A program made the translations under genes and the position numbers. From Caulobacteraceae bacterium (GTDB taxonomy: Bacteria; Pseudomonadota; Alphaproteobacteria; Caulobacterales; Caulobacteraceae), in NCBI GenBank assembly GCA_003164925.1, contig PLRV01000010.1:116332-180331 (forward strand): a stretch of 64,000 nucleotides of DNA, in the 5' to 3' direction. Positions 15,194-24,341 of this stretch are shown piece by piece. Under the pieces are notes generated by a model that saw nothing but the letters and a program-made list of their open reading frames with translations, did no database searches and had not been told where the DNA came from. The number at the start of each line of letters is the position of its first letter. Positions within the stretch are counted from its first letter, which is position 1.

Positions 15194-16288
15194 CTAGGCC
15201 ACGACCGGAACGGGCCGAACCGCGTCCTTGGTTACACCGGCAGCGCGCTCACTTTTGGTGTCGGTGAAATCAAGCACAACGCGAGATGGGACATCGCCGT
15301 GGTCCAGCCGCTCGAAGATGGTGTTGATTCCCGAAAGCGGCTGCAGTTCGATGTCGGCCTTGACCTTGCCCCTGGCCGCGAAATCCAGGCATTCGGCCAT
15401 GTCCTTGCGCGTGCCGACGAACGAGCCGCGCACGGTGACCGCGCCGGCCACGAGGCCGAAGATATCCAACGGGAAGGCTCCAGGCGGCAGGCCCACCAGC
15501 ACGCAGGTTCCGCGCTTGCGGGTCATGCCGACTCCCTGCTTGAACGCCGGGAGCGACGGGGCAGTGATCAACACACCGTGTGCGCCCCCGCCGGTTTCCT
15601 TTTTCAGGACTTCGCCCGGATCGTGGATCTTGGCGTTGATGACGAGGTCCGCGCCCAGGCGCTTGGCGTGCTCGAGCTTGCCGTCGTCAATATCGACGCC
15701 GCAGACCAGCAGGCCCATGGCCTTGGCGTATTGAATGGCCAGGTGGCCGAGGCCGCCGCAGCCGGAAATGGCGATCCACTCGCCTGGCCGCGCCTCGGTT
15801 TCCTTGATCCCCTTGTAGGTGGTGATGCCCGCGCAGATCAGGGGCGCAGCTTCCTTGGGGCCGAGGCCTGCGGGAATGTGGGCGACATAGTTGGGGTCAG
15901 CCAGGAGGTATTCGGCGAAGCCGCCGTTCTGGGTATAGCCCCCGAACTTTGCCTCGTCGCAGACCGTTTCCCAGGCTGACAGACAGTATTCACAGTGACC
16001 GCAGGCCGAGTAGAGCCAAGGGACGCCAACCCGGTCGCCTTCCTTGACGATCGTCACTCCAGCGCCCATCGCGACCACAATGCCGATCGCCTCGTGGCCC
16101 GGGATGAACGGCGGCGTCGGCTTCAGCGGCCAATCGCCGTTGGCGGCATGCAGGTCGGTGTGGCAGACGCCGCAGGCTTCGGTCTTCACGAGAATCTGGC
16201 CAGGACCCGGTGTCGGAATGTCCCATTCCTCGAGCACGAGCGGCTTGCCGAAACCCCGCACGACAGCGGCTTGCATTTTGTTGGACAT
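15194..16288 (-). CDS. adhP: zinc-dependent alcohol dehydrogenase, AdhP type
   Basis: 364 residues. The catalytic zinc site is ACGVCHTDLH with GHEAIG, and the structural zinc site is CGHCEYCLSAWETVC. The GYTQNGGFAEYLLADPNYV stretch is typical of AdhP/AdhA, and the NAD-binding motif is SGCGGLGHLAIQYAKAMG. It interconverts primary alcohols such as ethanol with aldehydes using NAD. Relative to family members of about 340 residues it has a slightly longer C-terminal tail (KSERAAGVTKDAVRPVPVVA). It lies 49 bases after pntB in the same orientation, making alcohol oxidation and transhydrogenation probable partners. Confidence 0.88.
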   Translation of the reverse strand: MSNKMQAAVVRGFGKPLVLEEWDIPTPGPGQILVKTEACGVCHTDLHAANGDWPLKPTPPFIPGHEAIGIVVAMGAGVTIVKEGDRVGVPWLYSACGHCEYCLSAWETVCDEAKFGGYTQNGGFAEYLLADPNYVAHIPAGLGPKEAAPLICAGITTYKGIKETEARPGEWIAISGCGGLGHLAIQYAKAMGLLVCGVDIDDGKLEHAKRLGADLVINAKIHDPGEVLKKETGGGAHGVLITAPSLPAFKQGVGMTRKRGTCVLVGLPPGAFPLDIFGLVAGAVTVRGSFVGTRKDMAECLDFAARGKVKADIELQPLSGINTIFERLDHGDVPSRVVLDFTDTKSERAAGVTKDAVRPVPVVA

Positions 16289-16337
16289 CTGGATCCCCCT
16301 TCGGGTTCGGGTTCAGGCGAAATCGCCTCGATCTGGA

Positions 16338-17786
16338 TTAGGCCGCCGCGGCGCCGAGGCCGCGCACGGCCTCGATCATCTTGACCAGAACGGCCTGGGC
16401 GTCGCCGTAGACCATGTTGCAGTTGGGTGAGTAGAACAGCGCGTTGACGATGCCCGAGTAGCCTTTGCCCTGGCCGCGCTTGATCACGTAGATCTGCCTG
16501 GCCCGGTCGGCGTTGAGGATCGGCATGCCGAAGATCGGCGAGGACTTGTCGGTGCGCGCCGCCGGATTGACCACGTCATTGGCGCCGATGACCAGGGCCA
16601 CGTCGGTTGCGGCGAAGTCGTCATTGATGTCGTCGAGCTGGAAGATCATGTCGTAGGGCACGCCGGCCTCGGCCAGCAGCACATCCATCTGACCGGGCAT
16701 GCGTCCGGCCACGGGATGGATGGCGAATTTGACGGAAACCTTCGCCGCCAGCAGCAGCTTGACGAATTCATAGAGCTTTTGCTGGGCGTGGGCAGCCGCC
16801 AAGCCGTAGCCAGGTATGATGATGACACTGCTGGCGTAGCGCATCTTGATGGCGGCGTCAGACGCTTCTGTCGGCCGCTCGCTGCCCTTGATGGCGCCGG
16901 GCTTGGCCTTGGCCTCCGTTCCGAAGTTGGTGAACAGCACATTGGCGATCGAGCGGTTCATCGCCTTGGCCATGATCACCGTCAAAAGCAGGCCCGCGGC
17001 GCCGACCACCATGCCGGCGATCATCAGCGCCGGGTTCTGCAGGACAAAGCCCTCCAGCCCCACGGCCAGGCCGGTGAAGGCGTTGTAGATGGAGATCACC
17101 ACCGGCATGTCCGCGCCGCCGATCGGCAAGGTCATCAGAACGCCGAACACTAGGGCGCAGCCGAAGAAGATCCAAATCCACGTCGGCGCGGTGAGCCACA
17201 GACCGCCGACGCCTAGGGCGGACGCCACGATCACACCCGCTACAGCCAGAGTCGCGACCATGACCGCTGCGTTGGCGAACTGCTGGCCCTTCACCCTCAG
17301 GGGCTTTTTGAGCACGCCATCGAGCTTGGCCCAGGCGATGACCGAACCGGACAGCGACACCGCCCCGATCAGTCCGCCCAACAGGGTCACGATGAGCTGG
17401 GTGGCGCCATGGGTGTGCCCGCCGAAGAGCTCCACAGCGGCGATCGAGCCGGCGGCCCCGCCGCCCATGCCGTTATAGATCGCCACCATCTGCGGCATGG
17501 CCGTCATGGCGACCTTACGCCCGACAAGCCAGGCGCCCACGCCGCCGATCAGCAGGGCGGTCACGGCCAGGCCGACATTGACCATCATGTGCGGTCGCGC
17601 CGCGGCGTCGATGGTGAGCAGGTAGAGGAAGCTCGCCAGAACCGCGGCGACCATGCCCAGTCCCGCAAGGCGGATGCCGGACGGCGCCGTGGCCGGCGAG
17701 GACATGCGCTTCAGGCCGAACATGAACAGGAAGGCGGCGCCAAGATCGGCGCCGCTGATGACAAATTGTGAGACCAAGGTGAGCAT
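16338..17786 (-). CDS. pntB: NAD(P) transhydrogenase subunit beta
   Basis: 482 residues. Nine or so membrane helices (domain II) carry the conserved YNGMGGGAAGSIAAVELFGG and MPVVISIYNAFTGLAVG elements. A soluble NADP-binding domain III follows, with VIIIPGYGLAAAHAQQ, FAIHPVAGRMPGQMDVLLAE and VVNPAARTDKSSPIFGMP. With PntAA and PntAB it forms the inner-membrane pump that uses proton-motive force to drive hydride transfer from NADH to NADP+. ATG 17786 is used; a TTG at 17798, overlapping the pntAB stop, is an alternative. Order and strand match the usual alphaproteobacterial pntAA-pntAB-pntB operon. Confidence 0.95.
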   Translation of the reverse strand: MLTLVSQFVISGADLGAAFLFMFGLKRMSSPATAPSGIRLAGLGMVAAVLASFLYLLTIDAAARPHMMVNVGLAVTALLIGGVGAWLVGRKVAMTAMPQMVAIYNGMGGGAAGSIAAVELFGGHTHGATQLIVTLLGGLIGAVSLSGSVIAWAKLDGVLKKPLRVKGQQFANAAVMVATLAVAGVIVASALGVGGLWLTAPTWIWIFFGCALVFGVLMTLPIGGADMPVVISIYNAFTGLAVGLEGFVLQNPALMIAGMVVGAAGLLLTVIMAKAMNRSIANVLFTNFGTEAKAKPGAIKGSERPTEASDAAIKMRYASSVIIIPGYGLAAAHAQQKLYEFVKLLLAAKVSVKFAIHPVAGRMPGQMDVLLAEAGVPYDMIFQLDDINDDFAATDVALVIGANDVVNPAARTDKSSPIFGMPILNADRARQIYVIKRGQGKGYSGIVNALFYSPNCNMVYGDAQAVLVKMIEAVRGLGAAAA

Positions 17787-17794
17787 GGCGGGTC

Positions 17795-18145
17795 TCAACT
17801 CTTCTTCAGGTGATGGACCCGGGCGTGAGCGTGGGCGGCCTTCGGCTTGGTCTCGCTGGTCTTGAACATGGCGAGCATGCGGTCGGTCACGGCGTAGCCG
17901 CCGGCGGCATTGCCCGCGCCGAGCAGCACCGCGAAGAATCCGATCGCCTGTTCCAGAGGGGTGCTGGCGTTGAACAGGGCGTAGAGGCCGCCGACCACCA
18001 CGATCCCGTGGACAAAATTGGAGCCGGACATCAGCGGCGTATGCAGGATCGCCGGCACGTTGCCGATGATCACCCAGCCGGCGAAGGCCGCGAGCATAAA
18101 GATGTACAGGGCGACAAACCCGGTCATGGCTATGTCGAAAGTCAT
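17795..18145 (-). CDS. pntAB: NAD(P) transhydrogenase subunit alpha part 2
   Basis: 116 residues. The membrane part of the split alpha subunit has three hydrophobic helices; the first covers FVALYIFMLAAFAGWVII, followed by the conserved VPAILHTPLMSGSNFVHGIV and the glycine-rich LLGAGNAAGGYAVTDRML. A basic, His-rich tail ends the protein. ATG 18145 (MTFDIAMTG) gives the normal family N-terminus. It starts 19 bases after pntAA and its stop is eight bases from the pntB start. Confidence 0.93.
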   Translation of the reverse strand: MTFDIAMTGFVALYIFMLAAFAGWVIIGNVPAILHTPLMSGSNFVHGIVVVGGLYALFNASTPLEQAIGFFAVLLGAGNAAGGYAVTDRMLAMFKTSETKPKAAHAHARVHHLKKS

Positions 18146-18164
18146 CGCGGGGGTCCGATCGTTC

Positions 18165-19325
18165 TCAAGCCGCTTTCGCGGGTGTTTTGGAGGCTTTGGT
18201 CTTCGCACCGTCGTCCGGCTTGGCGTCGGCATCGCAAAGCTTGCCGTCGTGGGTCAGGGCCGTCTTGGCGATGACCTCGTCGGTCCAGTCGATGGTGATG
18301 ATGTTGTCCTTCATCATCAGGGCCAGCAGCGCGTATTGGTTCTTGGCGTAGAGCTCGCTGGCGTCCCTGCCGAGCAGCGAAGGGACGTTCAGCGGCGCGA
18401 CGATCGTCACCGCGCCGACCTGGGTCGTCTGCCCCGGAGACGTGTCTTCGCAGTTGCCGCCGCCCTCGGCGGACAGATCGACGATCACGGCGCCGGTCTT
18501 CATGCCGGCCACCTGCGCCTTGCTGATCAGCTTTGGCGACGCCTTGCCGGGGATCGCCGCTGTAGTGATGATCAGGTCCGAGGCCTGAATGTGCTGCGTC
18601 AGGGCCGTGTCGACCTTCGCCTTTTCGTCGGGCGTAAGGGCGCGGGCGTAGCCGCCCTTTCCGGTGGCGTCGACGCCGGTATCGACGAAGGTGGCGCCCA
18701 GGGACAGAGCCTGCTCGCGCGTGGCCGGACGGACGTCGTAGCCTTCCACGACGGCGCCAAGGCGCTGGGCCGTGGCGATGGCTTCCAGTCCGGCGACGCC
18801 CAAGCCCATGACCAGAACCTTGGCCGGACCGATGACCCCGGCGGCCGAGGTGATCTTGGGCAGTACGCCGGTCATGTGGGTCATCCCCAGCGCAACCGCG
18901 TAGTAGCCGGCCAGGGCCGATTGGCTCGACAAGGCGTCCATGGACTGCGCCCGGGAGATGCGCGGAATACGCTCCATGGCGAAGCAGGTGATCTTCTTGG
19001 CCAGCAGCCTCTTCACCAGCTCGGGCTCATTGGCCGCGTAGACGAAGCAGACCAGGATCGAGCCCGGCTTCATGGCGTCGACCACGTCCAGCGCGGGCGG
19101 CTGGACCGCCAGCACCACATCGGCGTCGGCGACCATCGCGGTTCGATCGTCGAGGATGGCGACATCCTTGAAAGCCGAATCGGCGAGTTTGATCGCTTCG
19201 CCCGCGCCGGCCTGCATATGCAGCCGGGCGCCCAGTTTGATCAGCTTGGGGACGACCGAGGGCGTCAAGGCGACGCGCCGTTCTCTGGCTTGGGTCTCCT
19301 TCAGCACGGCGACGTTCACATACAT
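18165..19325 (-). CDS. pntAA: NAD(P) transhydrogenase subunit alpha part 1
   Basis: 386 residues forming the NAD(H)-binding domain I of the split alpha subunit. It opens with VAVLKETQARERRVALTPSV and contains the alanine-dehydrogenase/PNT signature area (ERIPRISRAQSMDALSSQSA), the Rossmann motif VLVMGLGVAGLEAIATAQRL, the mobile loop area near GYARALT and VIVDLSAEGGGNCE. It has an extra Lys/Ala-rich C-terminal tail (KTKASKTPAKAA). It is 69 bases downstream of the aldehyde dehydrogenase gene. Confidence 0.95.
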   Translation of the reverse strand: MYVNVAVLKETQARERRVALTPSVVPKLIKLGARLHMQAGAGEAIKLADSAFKDVAILDDRTAMVADADVVLAVQPPALDVVDAMKPGSILVCFVYAANEPELVKRLLAKKITCFAMERIPRISRAQSMDALSSQSALAGYYAVALGMTHMTGVLPKITSAAGVIGPAKVLVMGLGVAGLEAIATAQRLGAVVEGYDVRPATREQALSLGATFVDTGVDATGKGGYARALTPDEKAKVDTALTQHIQASDLIITTAAIPGKASPKLISKAQVAGMKTGAVIVDLSAEGGGNCEDTSPGQTTQVGAVTIVAPLNVPSLLGRDASELYAKNQYALLALMMKDNIITIDWTDEVIAKTALTHDGKLCDADAKPDDGAKTKASKTPAKAA

Positions 19326-19394
19326 TGGGGGTCCAGTTCTCGGATGCAGAACAAGGCGCGAGGGCGCCGGAACGACGCCCTCGCGCGGCCCGAT

Positions 19395-20777
19395 CTAGGT
19401 CGGAGCGTGCTCGTTCGCGGTGCGGACCAGCTTCTTGTTGACGAACTCCTGGATGCCCATGTCGCCGAGCTCGCGGCCGTAGCCGGAGTTCTTGATGCCG
19501 CCGAAGGGTAGTTCGGCGTCTGACCAGTCGATGTTGTTGATGAACATCATGCCGGTCTCGACCTTGGTGGCGACCCGTTTGCCGCGCGCGACGTCCTTGG
19601 TCCACACCGAGCCGCCCAGTCCGAAGTCGGAATCGTTGGCCAGGGCGATAGCCGCCGCCTCATCTTTCACCCGGAAGAACAGGGCCACCGGGCCGAAGAA
19701 CTCGTCCCGGAAAGCGGGGTTCTCTGGCTTGATGTCGGTCAGGATCGACGGCTGCATATAGGAGCCGGGGCGATCGATCCGCTTGCCGCCCATGAGCAGC
19801 TTGGCGCCCTTGGCCACGGCGGTGTCCACCTGCTTGAGCAGTTGCACTAGGGCCGCCTCGCTGGACAAGGGTCCGAGCGTGGTCTTCTCGTCCATCGGAT
19901 CGCCGGCCTTGAGCGCGCCGAGTGCGGCCTGGAACCGTTCGATGAACTTGTCGGCGATGCTGTCGACCACGATGAAGCGCTTGGCCGCGCAGCAGGTCTG
20001 GCCGGTGTTGTACATCCGGCCCCACACCGCCCAGGGGATGGTGTGATCGAGATCGGCGTCCTCGAGCACGATGAAGGCGTCGCTGCCGCCGAGTTCCATG
20101 GACGAGACCTTGAGGTTCTTACCGGCCCGCGCGGCGACGCTTTGGCCCGCCGCGACGCTGCCGGTCAGGCAGACACCCTTGATGCGGGGGTCATCGACAA
20201 CCTGGTCGCACTGCTCATGGGAAATGAAGAGGTTGGTGTACAGACCGACCGGCGCGCCGGCGTCTAGCAGCAGCTTCTCGAACGCGAGCGCGCATTGCGG
20301 CACGATGCCGGCATGTTTCACCACCAGGGTGTTGCCGGCCATCAGATGCGGCCCGGCGATGCGCGCCAGCTGGTAGTACGGGAAATTCCAGGGCTCGACG
20401 CCGAAGATCACCCCGATCGGGCTCGACTCCATATGCGCTTCGCCCACTGTCGGGTTGAGCTTCACCGGCGCCAGGAAGCGTTCGGCGTTCTTGGCGTAGT
20501 AGGCGAGAATGCGCGAACTGAACTCGACCTCGCCGCGGGCCTCGCCGATTCGCTTGCCCATCTCCAGCGTCATGGTGCGGGCGAAGGCGTCGGCCTGCTC
20601 ATGCAGCAGCTTGGCGGCCTTGGCGATGATCACCGCCCGCTCGGCATAGGTCTTGTGCCGCCAGGTCTCGAAGCAGGTCTGGGCCGCCGCCAGCTTGGTC
20701 TCGTATTGCGCGGCGTTGATATCCTCGAAGCCCTTGATCAGCTTGCCGTCGAACGGGCTTAGGCTCTGGTAGGTCAT
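19395..20777 (-). CDS. NAD(P)-dependent aldehyde (succinate-semialdehyde type) dehydrogenase
   Basis: 460 residues. Class-3-like ALDH fold with general base Glu228 in SSMELGGSDAF, catalytic Cys262 in NTGQTCCAAKR, the FGVEPWNFPYYQLAR cofactor segment and the C-terminal ELPFGGIKNSGYGRELG. Length and wording are closest to succinate-semialdehyde and related NAD(P)+ aldehyde dehydrogenases of the GabD/Sad group. It would oxidise an aldehyde, plausibly the product of the neighbouring alcohol dehydrogenases, giving NAD(P)H that the transhydrogenase can rebalance. The exact substrate is not determined by visible residues. Confidence 0.87.
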   Translation of the reverse strand: MTYQSLSPFDGKLIKGFEDINAAQYETKLAAAQTCFETWRHKTYAERAVIIAKAAKLLHEQADAFARTMTLEMGKRIGEARGEVEFSSRILAYYAKNAERFLAPVKLNPTVGEAHMESSPIGVIFGVEPWNFPYYQLARIAGPHLMAGNTLVVKHAGIVPQCALAFEKLLLDAGAPVGLYTNLFISHEQCDQVVDDPRIKGVCLTGSVAAGQSVAARAGKNLKVSSMELGGSDAFIVLEDADLDHTIPWAVWGRMYNTGQTCCAAKRFIVVDSIADKFIERFQAALGALKAGDPMDEKTTLGPLSSEAALVQLLKQVDTAVAKGAKLLMGGKRIDRPGSYMQPSILTDIKPENPAFRDEFFGPVALFFRVKDEAAAIALANDSDFGLGGSVWTKDVARGKRVATKVETGMMFINNIDWSDAELPFGGIKNSGYGRELGDMGIQEFVNKKLVRTANEHAPT

Positions 20778-20830
20778 TGGATTTCCTTTTGGGTGTCATT
20801 CGGCCCCCCGAAGACGTGGCCCTGTCGGCG

Positions 20831-21895
20831 TCAGGCCTCTAGGATCACCTTCAGGGCCTTGGTCTTGGCGGCGTTGCCGAAGGTCTCGTAGGCGTCGAGG
20901 ATGTCGGCGAGCTTGAAGCGGTGGGTGATCAGAAGCTTCGGATCGATCTTCTGAGCCTTGAGGACCTTGAGCAGCATCGGTGTGCTGACGGTGTCGACCA
21001 GCCGGGTCGTGATCGAGATGTTGCGATCCCAGAGCTTTTCGAGGTGCAGGTCGACCTTGACCCCGTGTACGCCGATGTTGGCGATCACACCGCCCGGCGC
21101 GACGATCTGTTCGCAGAGTTCGAACGTGGCCGGGACGCCCACGGCCTCGATGGCGGTGTCGACGCCGCGGTTGTCGGTCAACTTCATCAAGGCCTCGACC
21201 GCCTTGCCGTCGCTGCTGTTGATGGTCTTCGTCGCGCCGAAGCGCTTGGCGACCTCCAGGCGATTGTCGTCCAGGTCGATCATGATGATCTCGCCCGGCG
21301 AGTAGAACTGCGCCGTCAGCAGCGCGGCCAGACCGATCGGTCCCGAGCCGACGATCGCCACGCTGGCGCCGGGCTGGACCTTGCCGTTGAGCACGCCGCA
21401 CTCGAACCCGGTCGGCAGGATGTCGCTCAGCATCACCAGGGCTTCTTCGTCGGCCCCCTGCGGGATCGGATAGAGGCTGGTGTCGGCATGCGGCGTGCGG
21501 ACGAACTCCGCCTGGGTGCCATCGATGGTGTTGCCGAGGATCCAGCCGCCCGTCGTGCAATGGGAGAACATCCCCTTGCGGCAGTATTCGCACTTGCCGC
21601 AGGCGCTGACGCAGGAGATCAGCACCCGGTCGCCCACCTTGAACGCGGTGACCGCCGAGCCGACGCTGTCGATCACGCCGACGCCTTCATGGCCCAGAAT
21701 GCGGCCGGGCTCGCAGCTCGGCAAATCGCCCTTCAGGATGTGCAGATCGGTGCCGCAGATGGTCGTCTTCGTGATCTTGACGATCGCGTCGGTGGGCGCG
21801 GTGATGGTCGGCTTGGCGTGGGCTTCGAATGCCTTCTTGCCTGGCCCATGATAGACAAGGGCCATCATTGTCGACAGCTTGGTCATCGCATTCAT
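20831..21895 (-). CDS. zinc-dependent alcohol dehydrogenase (secondary-alcohol/FdhA-like group)
   Basis: 354 residues. The catalytic zinc site is TICGTDLHILKGD with GHEGVGVI, the structural zinc cysteines are CGKCEYCRKGMFSHC, and the Rossmann motif is VAIVGSGPIGLAALLTAQFY. The TTGGWILGNTIDGTQAEFVR stretch is typical of MDR enzymes acting on isopropanol-like secondary alcohols or related substrates. ATG 21895 is preferred over 21901 because a GAGG then sits eight bases upstream. It is first in the minus-strand run ADH-ALDH-pntAA-pntAB-pntB-ADH-OYE, with gaps of 49-126 bases (19 or less inside pnt). Confidence 0.85.
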   Translation of the reverse strand: MNAMTKLSTMMALVYHGPGKKAFEAHAKPTITAPTDAIVKITKTTICGTDLHILKGDLPSCEPGRILGHEGVGVIDSVGSAVTAFKVGDRVLISCVSACGKCEYCRKGMFSHCTTGGWILGNTIDGTQAEFVRTPHADTSLYPIPQGADEEALVMLSDILPTGFECGVLNGKVQPGASVAIVGSGPIGLAALLTAQFYSPGEIIMIDLDDNRLEVAKRFGATKTINSSDGKAVEALMKLTDNRGVDTAIEAVGVPATFELCEQIVAPGGVIANIGVHGVKVDLHLEKLWDRNISITTRLVDTVSTPMLLKVLKAQKIDPKLLITHRFKLADILDAYETFGNAAKTKALKVILEA

Positions 21896-22238
21896 GGTCA
21901 TACCTCGGGCTGGTCGCGAACTGGGCGCGAGGCAAAGTCCCCGGTCCAACTATGACGCTCAGAGTGGGTCCGAAGGCGGCCGCTCGACAGGATCGGAAAC
22001 TACTCAATCGAACAGAGATGGGCGGTGAGCTTCGGGCGACCGAACCACGGGAAGCCGCTTCAGGCGTGAGATGACAGTGAACGCCTGAGTATATGCCGAG
22101 CCTGCTTTGACGGCGCTTCGCGCGCTAGCCTCGACGAGAACGACCTGGAGTCAGGAGCATGGATGGCGCGTCTTGCCGCCGTCCCGCCCCCTCGGCCCGC
22201 AAGCGTCGCCAAATGACGCGACCCGGGAGACACATCGC

Positions 22239-22670
22239 ATGTTCAAGACCGAGATCCTCGCACCGGGCGTTCTGAAAATCGTCGCGCCGGAGACCCTCCA
22301 TGCCGACGACTTTCTCGCGCTAGCGCCGCAGGTCGATGCGATCATCAAGGACTACGGCGAAATCAGGCTGCTGATCGACGCGTCGCATCTGGAGGGATGG
22401 GATAGTCTCTCCACTCTCGAAAAGCACGCTGGGTTCGTCAAAGCCCACCAGGCAAAAGTTACGCGGATCGCGGTCGTCGCCCGGCGCGACTGGCAGCACT
22501 GGCTGGTGGGCGCCGTGAAGGTGTTTCTCCATCCGGAGATCAAGTCGTTCGACCCCGGACACGAGAGCGAAGCCCTCCGCTGGATCGGGAAGGCCGACAC
22601 AAACGTTGTGGCCACCGCAGCGGGTGAGCCTGTCGAACGTCTCATCGCGGACGTCGTCGACCGACATTGA
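22239..22670 (+). CDS. SpoIIAA/STAS-like protein
   Basis: 143 residues matching the SpoIIAA-like family: APETLHADDFLALAPQVDAI, the central strand IRLLIDASHLEGWDSLSTL, VTRIAVVARRDWQHWLVG and a helix-rich end with ALRWIGKAD. These cytoplasmic STAS-related proteins are thought to bind lipids or regulatory partners; no enzymatic role is known. GGGAGA precedes ATG 22239; upstream in-frame starts add a non-conserved stretch. It opens the plus-strand run, divergent from the ADH operon across about 340 bases that carry the promoters for both. Confidence 0.72.
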   Translation: MFKTEILAPGVLKIVAPETLHADDFLALAPQVDAIIKDYGEIRLLIDASHLEGWDSLSTLEKHAGFVKAHQAKVTRIAVVARRDWQHWLVGAVKVFLHPEIKSFDPGHESEALRWIGKADTNVVATAAGEPVERLIADVVDRH

Positions 22671-22778
22671 TCTGCAAGTCGCCCCGACCGATGGCCGCCA
22701 GGGCGAAGCCTTCAGCTGAGTAGATTCCGATCCTGTCCGCTGAGGAAGGACGGCGGCCATCATGGGGATTGCCGGCGG

Positions 22779-24278
22779 ATGAATATGATCACCGATCCCA
22801 AGTTCGAACACAGCGGGCTCGCCTTGCTGACCCCCGCCCAAATGGGTGACGCCGATCATGCGGCTGAGGCCGCAGGCGTCTGGGGTGCTGATATGATGGA
22901 GGCGGCTGGCAGCGCCGTCGCGGTCGCCATCGGAGCGCGCTGGCCGATGCGGCCCGTCAGCGTCCTGTGCGGCCCAGGCAATAACGGCGGCGATGGCTTT
23001 GTCGTCGCTCGCCACCTTCAGGCGGCGGGGTGGCCGGTGACGGTGGCTCTCCTGGGCGCGCGCGACAAGCTCGCCGGAGACGCCGCGCACGCAGCCAGCC
23101 AATGGACGGGCGATATCGCCCCATTCAGCCCCGACAGCCTTGATGGCGCAGGTGTCATCGTTGACGCCATATTCGGCGCTGGGCTCTCCCGGCCTCTAGA
23201 TGGCCAGGCCCAGATTCTCGTCGAGGCCATGAAGTCGCGCAAAGCGCCGGTCTGCGCGGTGGATGTCCCGAGCGGTCTAGACGGCGCGTCCGGGATAGTG
23301 CGCGGCGCCGCGGCGCCGGCCGACCTGACCGTAACCTTCTTCCGCAAGAAGCCTGGGCACCTGCTCTATCCGGGACGGGCGCTGTGCGGCGACATGGTGG
23401 TGGCCGACATCGGCACACCGGTTTCCGTGCTCGACGCCATCGCCCCGAACACCTGGGAGAACGGTCCCGGCCTATGGCTGGACGGCTACCCTTGGCCTGA
23501 GCCAGAAAGCTACAAATACAGGCGCGGCGAGGTCCTGGTCCTCGGCGGAGAAGCGATTACGGGCGCCAGTCGCATGACCGCGCTCGCCGCGTCGCGGGCT
23601 GGCGCGGGCATGGTGACGCTGGCGGCGCCGGAGGCCGTCTGGAGCGTCTACGCCACGTCGCTAATCAATGCGATCGTGCATAGCTTTCAGGGCGCCTCAG
23701 GCTGGCAGGCCTTGCTGGCCGACAAGCGGCGCAACGTCATCGCCATCGGCCCCGGCGCGGGGGTGGGCGCGCCGACGCGGGCATATGTCATCGCCGCGCT
23801 GGCCACGAAGCGCGCGGCGGTCCTGGATGCCGACGCGCTGACGTCATTCGCCGAGGCGCCGGAGGATCTGTTTAGCGCGATCGACGGGCCCTGCGTGATG
23901 ACCCCCCACGCCGGAGAGTTCATGCGGCTGTTTCATGTCGAGGGCGATAAGCTGGCGCGCACGCGCGCCGCCGCCAAACAGAGCGGCGCTGTCGTCCTTC
24001 TCAAGGGGCCCGACACGGTCATCGCCGCGCCGGACGGGCGCGCGATCATCAACGCCAACGCGCCGGCGCAACTTGCCACCGGCGGGACCGGCGATGTGCT
24101 GACCGGATTCATCGCCGCGCTGCTGGCCCAGGGGATGGCGCCGTTCGAGGCAGCCGCAGCCGGCGTTTGGCTTCACGGTGCGGCGGCGGCGGAGTTCGGC
24201 CTGGGGCTTGTTGCGCAGGACTTGCCCGATGCGCTGCCGCGCGTGCTCCAGAAGCTCAGGGCGCAGGTGGATGGCTAG
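22779..24278 (+). CDS. nnr: bifunctional NAD(P)H-hydrate epimerase / ADP-dependent dehydratase
   Basis: 499 residues in two domains. Residues 1 to about 215 are the YjeF_N epimerase, with CGPGNNGGDGFVVARHL, DAIFGAGLSRPL and AVDVPSGLDGASG. The rest is a ribokinase-like carbohydrate-kinase domain, with VLVLGGEAITGASRMTALAA, VMTPHAGEFMRLF, VVLLKGPDTVIAAPDGR and the anion-hole AQLATGGTGDVLTGFI. Together they epimerise S/R-NAD(P)HX and dehydrate it back to NAD(P)H, repairing damaged cofactor. Standing next to transhydrogenase and alcohol dehydrogenase genes, it fits a nicotinamide-cofactor maintenance block. Confidence 0.93.
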   Translation: MNMITDPKFEHSGLALLTPAQMGDADHAAEAAGVWGADMMEAAGSAVAVAIGARWPMRPVSVLCGPGNNGGDGFVVARHLQAAGWPVTVALLGARDKLAGDAAHAASQWTGDIAPFSPDSLDGAGVIVDAIFGAGLSRPLDGQAQILVEAMKSRKAPVCAVDVPSGLDGASGIVRGAAAPADLTVTFFRKKPGHLLYPGRALCGDMVVADIGTPVSVLDAIAPNTWENGPGLWLDGYPWPEPESYKYRRGEVLVLGGEAITGASRMTALAASRAGAGMVTLAAPEAVWSVYATSLINAIVHSFQGASGWQALLADKRRNVIAIGPGAGVGAPTRAYVIAALATKRAAVLDADALTSFAEAPEDLFSAIDGPCVMTPHAGEFMRLFHVEGDKLARTRAAAKQSGAVVLLKGPDTVIAAPDGRAIINANAPAQLATGGTGDVLTGFIAALLAQGMAPFEAAAAGVWLHGAAAAEFGLGLVAQDLPDALPRVLQKLRAQVDG

Positions 24279-24341
24279 TCAGCTGAAACGACGATCATCG
24301 TTGCACTCGGTCCTGGGACCCGTTGGAACAAGGACAAAACC